Source of the DNA: Acidimicrobiaceae bacterium
GTDB lineage: Bacteria > Actinomycetota > Acidimicrobiia > Acidimicrobiales > RAAP-2
Direction of reading: 5' to 3'
Length of the DNA stretch: 11,026 nt
Assembly (NCBI GenBank): GCA_003133005.1
Contig: PKZI01000194.1
Span: 1 to 11,026 of the forward strand
A model generated the notes under the pieces. It worked only from the letters and a program-made list of their open reading frames with translations, was not told the origin of the DNA and made no database searches. How positions within the stretch are numbered: the stretch's first letter is position 1; each line of letters begins with the position of its first letter. Of the stretch, positions 1 to 5,768 are shown piece by piece. The translations under genes and the position numbers were made by a program.

Positions 1-110
1 GGGTGGCGAAGTACAATCAGTTACTGAGACTCGAGGAACAGCTCGGCGATCAGGCCCGTTTTCTTGGTGCAGCGTCTTTGTCGGGGGCGGCAGGTGTCAG
101 TTACTCATAA
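1..110 (+). CDS. eno: Enolase, C-terminal end (partial, cut by window start)
   Basis: The last 35 codons of a gene that begins before the window are read from base 3 to the TAA at 108-110. They start V-A-K-Y-N-Q-L-L-R-L-E-E and continue with L-G-D-Q-A-R-F-L-G. The 'AKYNQLLRIEE.LG..A.Y.G' ending is a hallmark of bacterial enolases (2-phosphoglycerate to phosphoenolpyruvate). The catalytic part lies outside the window, so the call rests on this C-terminal signature and on the downstream ftsB-DUF501-ppx order, which commonly follows eno in Actinobacteria. The next gene starts 17 bases before this stop, which suggests cotranscription. The tail after the motif is slightly Gly/Ala/Ser-rich and ends in Y-S. 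Confidence 0.85.
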   Translation, partial: VAKYNQLLRLEEQLGDQARFLGAASLSGAAGVSYS

Positions 111-564
111 CGTCACAACAAAAACTCAGAACCGATGGATGTTTCCATTGTCGCTCGTGACCGCAGCCGCTCTCTTGGTGGTGTGGTTTCCTCTCAGCAC
201 GCTCTGGCACCAACAAAGCGAGATTGACGCGGCGAATTCCCAGATAGCGTCAATTGCCAAACAAAGTCAAGACCTCAAAGATCAAGCGCGCTCGGTGTCG
301 TCGAAGTCTGCCGAGGAGATGCTCGCGCGCTCGCAGTATCAACTGGTTTCGCCAGGTCAAAGTCTCATCCAGGTGCTGCCGGGCGACGGCGCGGGTTACG
401 TCGCGCAAAGCGCTGGCGATCCGGGCCTGCAACCGTTAGTCGCACCCTTGTCGTTGACCTCTCTCAACGCCGCGGCGAGGACGACGGCGGGTCATAAGAG
501 CAGTCACGGGTCGTTCTCGTCGTTCGCCTCGCGCTTCGTACGCACCTTAGAATTTTGGCGTTGA
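94..564 (+). CDS. ftsB: FtsB/DivIC-family septum formation initiator
   Basis: This is a 156-residue bitopic membrane protein. A short cytoplasmic N-terminus (about 1-15) is followed by one hydrophobic segment (about 17-35), a polar heptad-like stretch likely to be coiled coil (about 38-75), and then A-E-E-M-L-A-R-S-Q-Y-Q-L-V-S-P-G-Q with a later V-L-P-G. This matches the FtsB/DivIC pattern 'AR..y.lv.PGE......pg'. The family pairs with FtsL and FtsQ at the divisome. The C-terminal 55 residues are Ser/Ala-rich and without recognisable structure. I chose GTG 94 because it follows a G-rich stretch (82-90) and overlaps eno; TTG 64 lies deep inside eno, and ATG 139 would remove most of the cytoplasmic part. 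The last codons overlap the DUF501 gene. The family call is solid; the exact start is less so. Confidence 0.8.
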   Translation: MSVTHNVTTKTQNRWMFPLSLVTAAALLVVWFPLSTLWHQQSEIDAANSQIASIAKQSQDLKDQARSVSSKSAEEMLARSQYQLVSPGQSLIQVLPGDGAGYVAQSAGDPGLQPLVAPLSLTSLNAAARTTAGHKSSHGSFSSFASRFVRTLEFWR

Positions 565-1043
565 CCTTCCGCGACGCTTCACCTGAAGACATGACGACGA
601 TCGAAGATCTCGTGGGACGTCCCTTGTCGGGACGTTGCGCAGTTGTCGTGCGACGCGAAGACGGTCGTCCCGTCGTCATTGAGAATGAACCGCACCTGCG
701 CGACGGCACACCGATGCCCACGCTCTTTTGGCTCGTCGACCGTGAGCTACACGATGCCGTGAGTCGCCTCGAGAGCAATGGTGGCGTACACCGCTTCGAG
801 TCGCTCGTCGACGCGACGCAATTGCAGCGAACGCACGACCGCTACGCGCAACGACGACTCGCGGCAACGATTCAGCGGCGCGGCGTCCAAGCGACGGGCG
901 GCGTTGGCGGCACCAGGGTGGGTGTGAAGTGTTTGCACGCGCACTTGGCGAATTTCCTCGCTGGTGAAGAGGACCCCGTAGGTGAACTTGTGGCGAACGA
1001 AGTGCAGGTCCCGGCCGTGCACGTGGTCGACGTGCGTGGGTGA
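555..1043 (+). CDS. DUF501 family protein
   Basis: This 162-residue soluble protein belongs to the actinobacterial DUF501 family, which has no established biochemical function. Family features visible are L-V-G-R-P-L-S-G near the N-terminus, D-G-T-P-M-P-T-L-F-W-L (about 55-65), S-R-L-E-S-N-G, a Y-A-Q-R-R helix, and V-K-C-L-H-A-H-L-A-N-F-L-A-G followed by D-P-V-G-E near the end. The conserved Cys-Leu-His in that last motif suggests a metal or catalytic role, but this is only inference. The gene overlaps ftsB by 10 bases and the Ppx gene by 8. It almost always sits between ftsB and ppx in Actinobacteria. The TTG start at 555 has no good ribosome-binding site and probably depends on coupled translation. 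TTG 561 or ATG 591 are alternatives; the last would remove residues family members usually have. Confidence 0.82.
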   Translation: MALTFRDASPEDMTTIEDLVGRPLSGRCAVVVRREDGRPVVIENEPHLRDGTPMPTLFWLVDRELHDAVSRLESNGGVHRFESLVDATQLQRTHDRYAQRRLAATIQRRGVQATGGVGGTRVGVKCLHAHLANFLAGEEDPVGELVANEVQVPAVHVVDVRG

Positions 1044-1962
1044 AACCGTAGCCGCGCTGGACTGCGGTAGTAATTCGACGAGGCTATTGATCGCCACCCA
1101 TGACGGGGCGTTGCGACGCCAAACGCATATCACTCGCTTGAGCGAGGGAGTTGACGCGACGATGACGTTGCGTGAGAGCGCGATGCAGCGAACGTTCGAC
1201 ACGTTGGGCGAATATCGCGTGCTGATGAACGAGGCGGCAATTGACGAAGGTCTGTTAGTAGCGACGTCTGCTGTGCGCGACGCGCAGAACGGCGAAGAGT
1301 TCCTCACGCGCGCGCAACACGTGGTTGGTGTCGATGCGCGAATTCTCGACGGTCACGAAGAGGCGACCCTGTCGTATCGCGGGGCAACGTTGGACCTCGA
1401 TCCCGACCCACGACCAACGATGATCCTCGACATTGGCGGTGGATCGACCGAGATGGCGCTGATGCGCGGTGACACCCTCTCAAGTTTTTCGATGCAACTG
1501 GGTTGTGTGCGAGTGAGTGAACGCGCATTGGGCGGCGGCGTCGTCGACGAGATGGCCGACGCGCGCGCGCGAGCGATGATCAATGCCGAACTCGACCGCG
1601 CCTTTGCATCGGAGCCGGTTTTTAGCGAAGTGGCTGGCGATATCCGTCTCATTGGCCTTGCGGGCACGGTCGCGACGCTCGTCCAACTCCAAGGGGGCAT
1701 CGCGCACTACGAACGAGCGCTCGTGCATCATCAGCGAGTGACGCGAGATGACGTTGAGAAATGGCGTGACACGCTGGCCCGCGAGACGCCCCAGGAGCGC
1801 TTGGGCCATGTGGGAATGGTGCGTGGTCGAGAAGACGTGCTCACCGCGGGGCTCTACGTGCTCGCAGCGGTCATGGACCGACTAGAAGTCGACGAACTGC
1901 TTTCCTCAGAAAACGACATCCTTGATGGCATTGCGATGGCACTCCTCGCTAATGTGCGCTGA
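1036..1962 (+). CDS. ppx: Ppx/GppA family exopolyphosphatase / pppGpp phosphohydrolase
   Basis: This is a 308-residue enzyme of the ASKHA phosphotransferase fold. Motifs in order are D-C-G-S-N-S-T-R-L-L (9-18, first phosphate loop), A-T-S-A-V-R-D (76-82), D-G-H-E-E-A (105-110, containing the catalytic glutamate region), L-D-I-G-G-G-S-T-E (131-139, second phosphate loop), L-G-C-V-R-V-S-E-R (155-163) and G-L-A-G-T (207-211). A C-terminal G-R-E-D-V-L-T-A-G-L motif follows. All key loops are intact. The length equals the short, two-domain actinobacterial form and lacks the C-terminal HD-like extension of E. coli Ppx. It removes terminal phosphates from polyphosphate and/or converts pppGpp to ppGpp; sequence alone does not tell which. 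Start GTG 1036 puts the first motif at the usual distance and overlaps the DUF501 stop. It is the last gene of the eno-ftsB-DUF501 operon. Confidence 0.88.
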   Translation: MGETVAALDCGSNSTRLLIATHDGALRRQTHITRLSEGVDATMTLRESAMQRTFDTLGEYRVLMNEAAIDEGLLVATSAVRDAQNGEEFLTRAQHVVGVDARILDGHEEATLSYRGATLDLDPDPRPTMILDIGGGSTEMALMRGDTLSSFSMQLGCVRVSERALGGGVVDEMADARARAMINAELDRAFASEPVFSEVAGDIRLIGLAGTVATLVQLQGGIAHYERALVHHQRVTRDDVEKWRDTLARETPQERLGHVGMVRGREDVLTAGLYVLAAVMDRLEVDELLSSENDILDGIAMALLANVR

Positions 1963-2002
1963 GTGAACGTACCTGCAACGATGGAACAGTGAGGACACGG
2001 CT

Positions 2003-2632
2003 GTGGTGACGACGCGCGGCAGCATCTATTCGCCCATCTCGCTGCACGGGCGTCGCATCGTGCTGCGCACATTGACCGAGAACGACTACGACGGCTGGCT
2101 CGAAGTACGAGAGCGCAATCACGAATGGCTCCTCAAGTGGGAGCCGCGTTCGGCGCACTCGTCGCACCTGGCCGAAGACCAGCGAAGTTTCGTGAGTCGA
2201 TGCGCTATTCGTGAACGCGAACGTCAGATGGGAACTGGCTACGGCTTCGGAATCTTTTACGAAGGACGATTCGTCGGCGAGCTCACGCTTTCTTCAATCC
2301 AGCGCGGCCCGCTGCAGTCGGCGTATATCGGTTACTGGATTGACCAGGCGGTCGCCGGCCGCGGACTGATGCCCGAAGCGGTAGTGACCATTCTGCAATA
2401 TGCCTTCGAGACGCTTCGACTTCACCGTATCGAGGTCAACATCATCCCGCGCAACGCGCCTTCTCGTCGCGTCGTCGAGAAGTTGGGACTTCGATTCGAG
2501 GGAATCGCCGAGCGCTACCTCGAGATTGACGGCGCGTGGGAGGACCACGCCCGTTACGCGATCACCGCTGAAGAATGGAACGATCGCGCCCCCCAACTGG
2601 TAGCGGACTGGCTGCTACCACTCGTCGACTAA
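2003..2632 (+). CDS. GNAT family N-acetyltransferase, RimJ/RimL type
   Basis: This 209-residue protein is an acetyl-CoA-dependent N-acetyltransferase resembling ribosomal-protein-alanine acetyltransferase RimJ. It begins with the beta strand R-R-I-V-L-R-T-L-T-E-N-D-Y (17-29). The acetyl-CoA pyrophosphate loop is G-R-G (119-121) followed by L-M-P-E-A-V. The C-terminal signature is R-I-E-V-N-I-I-P-R-N-A-P-S-R-R-V-V-E-K-L-G (142-162). The substrate could be a ribosomal protein N-terminus, another protein or a small molecule. GTG 2003 is preceded by a good ribosome-binding site (GTGAGGA, 1988-1994, 8 bases away). A 40-base gap separates it from ppx, so it may have its own promoter, though I see no clear one. 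Its stop overlaps the stop of the convergent GT2 gene. Confidence 0.83.
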   Translation: MVTTRGSIYSPISLHGRRIVLRTLTENDYDGWLEVRERNHEWLLKWEPRSAHSSHLAEDQRSFVSRCAIRERERQMGTGYGFGIFYEGRFVGELTLSSIQRGPLQSAYIGYWIDQAVAGRGLMPEAVVTILQYAFETLRLHRIEVNIIPRNAPSRRVVEKLGLRFEGIAERYLEIDGAWEDHARYAITAEEWNDRAPQLVADWLLPLVD

Positions 2633-3561
2633 ACCGCCTCGAGCGTCCGCCCGCGGTACTCGTGAAGTTCCGCCGTGCGCAGGTGACCACCGAGCGCACT
2701 CGCGATGCTGAGTCCACCGAGCGAGCCGTCGCGCGGCAAGACCAGGAGATCCTCAGAATCACCGCGTGCGAGGACGAGTCCTTGGAGGCGGACCTCGCGC
2801 GACTGAGCGCGCACGGTTGGAAGATCGACCCCCGCGACGCATTCGACGACGGGATTCTCGTAGCGAGTTTTCGAAAGTTGTCGAAGATCACTCAACATGT
2901 TGCGCGACACGTTACGTACTTTTACCGACGATCCCGCGACGTCATCCCACTGCACGCTGACCGGGCGCACGTCGAGTCCGATCCGATCAGCGAGGAAGAA
3001 AATCTCCGCATCGTAAGCGAAACGGTCGATCATCCCGAGCAACCCCAAAAGTCGTGCGGCGCCGAGCTGAAACCCCTTGCAACCGCACTGGGTGTCGCGA
3101 ATGGTCGTGCGGGCGTAGTGACGGACGAGCGAGTGAAAGAAGCCGCCCGCGATGGTGCGAAGCGGTGACTCATAATTGATACGGCCCTTCGTGGTACGCG
3201 AACCGGGCGCGAGTGGCGCTTCGTCGAGTGCACTCAATATCGCGGGGAAGTACGAAGGACGAATGGCCATGTCCGCGTCTGCGGCGATGACGTGCGCTCC
3301 GCGTGCCAGGGCGATTCCGAGGCGAACCGCCGCGCCTTTTCCATAGTTCATTGGCTGTTGCACGAAGAGCCGTTCGGGGAGATGGCCGTAGACGTCGTGT
3401 GCGGTGTGGAGGGTGTCGTCGCTCGAGCCGTCGTCAACAATGATCACCTCAGTCGAATTGACGCCCAACTGGTCAAGTACGGGGCGCAGTCGCTCGAAGC
3501 CGTCGGCGAGACGTTTCGACTCGTTGTACGCCGGTATGACGATTGAGGTGGATATCACCAC
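2629..3561 (-). CDS. GT2 glycosyltransferase, dolichyl/polyprenyl-phosphate sugar synthase type, with C-terminal extension
   Basis: This 310-residue protein has a complete GT-A/GT2 catalytic domain (about 4-235): I-P-A-Y-N-E (9-14), V-D-D-G-S-S-D (42-48), N-Y-G-K-G-A-A-V-R-L-G (72-82), the metal-binding D-A-D (95-97), D-T-Q-C-G-C-K-G-F (156-164), Y-D-A-E-I (183-187) and W-D-D-V-A-G-S-S-V-K (205-214). This pattern fits ALG5/Dpm1-like enzymes that move glucose or mannose from a nucleotide sugar to a polyprenyl phosphate. No membrane segment follows; instead there is a tail of about 75 residues (236-310) that I do not recognise. GTG 3561 is chosen because GAGAG lies about 8 bases upstream, on the stop codon of the NlpC/P60 gene, which implies coupled translation. 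A TTG at 3591 is possible but would overlap that gene. Confidence 0.82.
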   Translation of the reverse strand: MVISTSIVIPAYNESKRLADGFERLRPVLDQLGVNSTEVIIVDDGSSDDTLHTAHDVYGHLPERLFVQQPMNYGKGAAVRLGIALARGAHVIAADADMAIRPSYFPAILSALDEAPLAPGSRTTKGRINYESPLRTIAGGFFHSLVRHYARTTIRDTQCGCKGFQLGAARLLGLLGMIDRFAYDAEIFFLADRIGLDVRPVSVQWDDVAGSSVKVRNVSRNMLSDLRQLSKTRYENPVVECVAGVDLPTVRAQSREVRLQGLVLARGDSEDLLVLPRDGSLGGLSIASALGGHLRTAELHEYRGRTLEAV

Positions 3562-3571
3562 GCGACATCTC

Positions 3572-4741
3572 TCACGGTCGCGCGGCGCCAATTAGTCCGA
3601 ACGTGAAAATTGGCGCGAGACTTACATCGGTACCGCTGTGCGCGGCGGCGATGATCGTGCTCGTACCCCACGGACCGCTTCCCACGTACATCACGACGTG
3701 GTCAACCTCGCTGTCACCATCGAGGTTGTAATAGAACAGCAGGTCACCGGGTTGCAGACTGGTGAGGGGAATGTGGTGCAGCGCGGGCCACTGGCTTTCG
3801 GTGGTGCGCGGGATGCTGAACCCCGCTTTGGCCCACGCCCACTGCACGAGTCCCGAACAGTCGAAACCGCCGCCGGGCGTCTCGCCGCCCCACACGTACG
3901 GCACGCCGATCTGACTTTCCGCTGCCTTCACCGCGGCGAGACCTTGAGCCGATCCGGCGGCGGTTCCCGAGACAACGGTCGGCAGTGCCGCTTGGATGGC
4001 GTCGATGACCTCGTTCGCGGCGTTCTGACCACCCACCGCGGACGCGGCCGCGACCGCTGCTTCTTCGGCCGCGGTATCGCGCTTCTTGGCGGCGGCCACT
4101 CCTGCCCTGATCTCATAGTTGATGATCTCGGTCTTGAGCGTTTTCGTGACGACCGTGAGGGTGGCGCGCGTCGCGTTCTCGTTTGCGACGTTCTGAGCGA
4201 GAAGATGCTTGATGACGACGGTTTGGTGTTGTGCCTTACCGCGTTGGGTCGCGACGTCCGCGATGGTGGTATCGAGCGACTTCTTCTCGCGTTCGTAGGT
4301 CGCCTTCAGTTCCGTGAGGTTGCCAATGACTTCATCCTCGTAGACCTTGCGCGCGTCACTATTGGTCACGTTTTGATTGAAGAGGGAGAGAATCTGCGCG
4401 TCCGCGGCGCCGTAGACGTAGGCTCGCACGATCGCGGTGACCATCTTCTTCGTGGTAACCACAATCGCGCCGCGTTTCGTCACTTCCTGGGACTGAAGTT
4501 TGACGATGTTGGCGTTCAGATTCGCGAGGGTGGCCTGGTCGGCGTCGTATGCATTGGCCGTTATTTCCGATGTTTTCTCTTGTTGTGACAATTCATTCGA
4601 GAGATTCGCGATTTCGGCTTGGGTCTGGGCGATTGTCTGCGCTCCCGCCGAGAGTGGAGTGAGGAGTTGGAACAAGAGCGCAGCGCCAACCAGAAGAAGG
4701 GGAGTTGATTGAGCCGCGCCCGAGCGACGCACGCGAATCAT
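3572..4741 (-). CDS. Secreted NlpC/P60 peptidoglycan endopeptidase with N-terminal coiled coil (RipA/RipC-like)
   Basis: This 389-residue exported protein likely cleaves peptidoglycan stem peptides (D-gamma-Glu to diamino acid bond) during growth or division. A signal peptide (R-V-R-R then a hydrophobic core, cleavage near A-G-A at about 32-34) is followed by a long charged, heptad-like region (about 35-215) and an Ala-rich linker (about 220-262). The C-terminal NlpC/P60 domain (about 265-389) contains P-Y-V-W-G-G and F-D-C-S-G-L with the catalytic Cys295. It also has P-G-D-L-L-F, His348 in D-H-V-V-M-Y-V-G and His368 in A-A-A-H-S-G, so the Cys-His-His triad is complete. The coiled coil probably controls or docks the enzyme, as in RipA and FtsEX-linked hydrolases; that is inference. 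ATG 4741, with AGTAGG about 8 bases upstream, is preferred over the adjacent TTG 4744. The GT2 gene follows after 10 bases. Confidence 0.88.
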   Translation of the reverse strand: MIRVRRSGAAQSTPLLLVGAALLFQLLTPLSAGAQTIAQTQAEIANLSNELSQQEKTSEITANAYDADQATLANLNANIVKLQSQEVTKRGAIVVTTKKMVTAIVRAYVYGAADAQILSLFNQNVTNSDARKVYEDEVIGNLTELKATYEREKKSLDTTIADVATQRGKAQHQTVVIKHLLAQNVANENATRATLTVVTKTLKTEIINYEIRAGVAAAKKRDTAAEEAAVAAASAVGGQNAANEVIDAIQAALPTVVSGTAAGSAQGLAAVKAAESQIGVPYVWGGETPGGGFDCSGLVQWAWAKAGFSIPRTTESQWPALHHIPLTSLQPGDLLFYYNLDGDSEVDHVVMYVGSGPWGTSTIIAAAHSGTDVSLAPIFTFGLIGAARP

Positions 4742-4820
4742 CAAATAAGCCTACTGAGCGAACTTAAGAAATTCGGGAGAGTGCGCTCGCCATGTGCGTT
4801 ACGGTTACAGCGCAACATAT

Positions 4821-4911
4821 ACGCGTGGGGGCGTAGCCCAATTGGCAGAGGCAGGGCGCTTAAACCGCCTCCAGTGAGGGTTCGAGTCCCTTCGCCCCTA
4901 CGCGTGTTTTT
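4821..4911 (+). terminator. Flanks of the tRNA pair with each other, followed by a T run (possible terminator or processing stem)
   Basis: The six bases before the tRNA (4821-4826, ACGCGT) are complementary to the discriminator plus the next five bases (4900-4905, ACGCGT). The acceptor stem can therefore continue to 13 pairs. The 3' arm is followed after one base by five T (4907-4911). A GC-rich 3' arm followed by T residues resembles an intrinsic terminator, but the closing stem would enclose the whole tRNA. It could instead be a structure of the precursor removed by RNase P and 3' processing. Complementarity and the T run are seen directly; the function is inferred. Confidence 0.3.
4827..4900 (+). 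tRNA. tRNA-Leu(UAA) candidate with short (class I) variable loop
   Basis: The cloverleaf can be drawn completely. The acceptor stem is 4827-4833 with 4893-4899 (7 pairs, the first a G-U). The D arm has a 3-pair stem (4836-4838 with 4850-4852) and G-G at 4844-4845. The anticodon stem is 4854-4858 with 4866-4870, and the loop C-T-T-A-A-A-C gives anticodon UAA at 4861-4863. The variable loop is only 5 bases (4871-4875). The T stem is 4876-4880 with 4888-4892, with a T-T-C-G-A-G-T loop. The discriminator is A4900 and CCA is not encoded. The anticodon reads UUA (leucine). A73 and the D-arm layout (3-pair stem with an unpaired 13/22 position) also fit leucine. Leucine tRNAs normally carry a long variable arm, which is absent here. 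UUA codons are used nearby (two in ftsB, one in ppx), so such a tRNA has work to do. Confidence 0.85.
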
Positions 4912-4939
4912 CGACATTTTCGAGGTCTGATTCTTTAGT
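4911..4939 (+). promoter_or_regulatory. Possible sigma-70-type promoter for the membrane-protein/ManB operon
   Basis: TCGACA (4911-4916) differs from the -35 consensus at one base. It is followed 17 bases later by TTTAGT (4934-4939), which matches the -10 consensus at four of six positions. Transcription would begin around 4945-4947, only a few bases before GTG 4952. That gene has no ribosome-binding site, so its message would be nearly leaderless. The spacing is ideal but the -10 is only fair. Confidence 0.35.
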
Positions 4940-4951
4940 AGCGTTGCCCCC

Positions 4952-5767
4952 GTGGCTAAAAGCGCAACAGGAAAATGGGTAAGCAGGGTCGGCGCGGCCG
5001 GAGGCGGCAAGGCCTATAAAAGGACGCGCCCGAGCAACTACTACGGGATCATCATCGTGATCGTCGTGCTCGGTCTTGTCGCGACCGCCCTCGCGCGCTA
5101 CGACTACGAGCACCCGTCAAAGAAGGCCGCCGGTGTCGCGCCGCGAATCGGTACGACGTGGTACGGCGCCTTGGCCATCGAGTCGTGCGGAAAGACGCTG
5201 CCGTATTTGACGGCCGACCCCACGAACTCCGGCGGCTTCAAGGTCGAGACGGACAACGTCATACAGCTGGACCCGGTTTCTGCTGCTGACTCGGGAAAGA
5301 ACGCGACGATCGCGCAATTCGCGAACGAGTACCCCGGTCTCATTGCAAGTTCGATCGAATTGGCTGTTCCGAACACCAAGGGCGCGGCAGTGAGCTCCAC
5401 GACCTACAAGAACGGCCAGAGTTGCCCGTCGACGTCCAAGTACGCGGGCCAGACGGGACAGACCGAATACGCCTATTGGACATCGCTGTCCCAGAAGACG
5501 CCCACCATCACGACGAATCCCGGCACCATCAAGTTCGCGCAGTACTTACGGGTGACCCTGGCTGTTGATCCGAAGGGTGTTACGCCGACTGCGCCGTCCC
5601 AGACCACGGTGAATGAGATGTCGGCCTCGATTATTTCGAGCGTCAACACGACCACCACCACCGCGAGCACTGCGACAACGACGACCACGATTGCGGGCAC
5701 GACGACGACAACCGTGCCGACCACAACCAACACGAGCGCGACCACCACGACCACAGCCAAGGGCTGA
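4952..5767 (+). CDS. Single-pass membrane protein of unknown function with Thr-rich C-terminal tail
   Basis: This 271-residue protein has a basic, Gly-containing cytoplasmic N-terminus (1-28) and one transmembrane helix (about 30-49). An extracytoplasmic domain (about 50-228) with two cysteines (C79, C158) that could form a disulfide follows. The tail (232-268) is about two-thirds Thr. Around C79 the order is W-Y-G-A-L-A-I-E-S-C-G-K-T-L-P, then G-F, T-D-N-V-I, L-D-P and S-G-K-N-A-T-I. From memory this resembles a set of uncharacterised Acidimicrobiia membrane proteins that often carry histidines (G-I-H-T-H-G-D-G-V-I-H) in the aligned stretch; here those positions are not histidine. That relationship is unverified. 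Thr-rich tails in Actinobacteria can be O-mannosylated. GTG 4952 has no ribosome-binding site (see the upstream promoter). The ManB-like gene begins one base after the stop, so they are likely cotranscribed. Confidence 0.7.
   Translation: MAKSATGKWVSRVGAAGGGKAYKRTRPSNYYGIIIVIVVLGLVATALARYDYEHPSKKAAGVAPRIGTTWYGALAIESCGKTLPYLTADPTNSGGFKVETDNVIQLDPVSAADSGKNATIAQFANEYPGLIASSIELAVPNTKGAAVSSTTYKNGQSCPSTSKYAGQTGQTEYAYWTSLSQKTPTITTNPGTIKFAQYLRVTLAVDPKGVTPTAPSQTTVNEMSASIISSVNTTTTTASTATTTTTIAGTTTTTVPTTTNTSATTTTTAKG
5645..5755 (+). repeat. Low-complexity ACN-codon tract encoding a Thr-rich tail
   Basis: This in-frame run is dominated by ACC/ACG/ACA codons, interrupted by Ala, Ser, Ile, Val, Pro, Gly and Asn. 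About 25 of the 37 codons are threonine. The synonymous codons are mixed rather than a pure triplet repeat, which suggests selection on the protein composition rather than recent slippage. Confidence 0.8.
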
Positions 5768-5768
5768 T

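Noticed and set aside
747..1307. A 186-codon minus-strand frame across DUF501 and ppx
   Set aside because: It covers two well-supported genes on the other strand and shows no motif of its own.
2575..3168. A 197-codon plus-strand frame following the acetyltransferase
   Set aside because: It is antisense to the GT2 gene, of highly charged composition with no recognisable domain, and overlaps the acetyltransferase end.
3638..4588. A 316-codon open frame on the plus strand
   Set aside because: It lies wholly antisense to the NlpC/P60 gene, whose catalytic motifs and signal peptide are clear. The predicted product is Arg/Gly-rich without any motif. Long antisense frames are expected in GC-rich coding DNA.
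4816..4821. CATATA as a -10 box for the tRNA
   Set aside because: Transcription would start at about 4828, inside the mature tRNA, and no matching -35 is present at the right distance.
4861..4863. Possible nonsense-suppressor tRNA (ochre)
   Set aside because: The anticodon is 5'-UAA-3', which pairs with the sense codon UUA. An ochre suppressor would need 5'-UUA-3'. The loop is exactly seven bases, so the frame of the anticodon is not in doubt.
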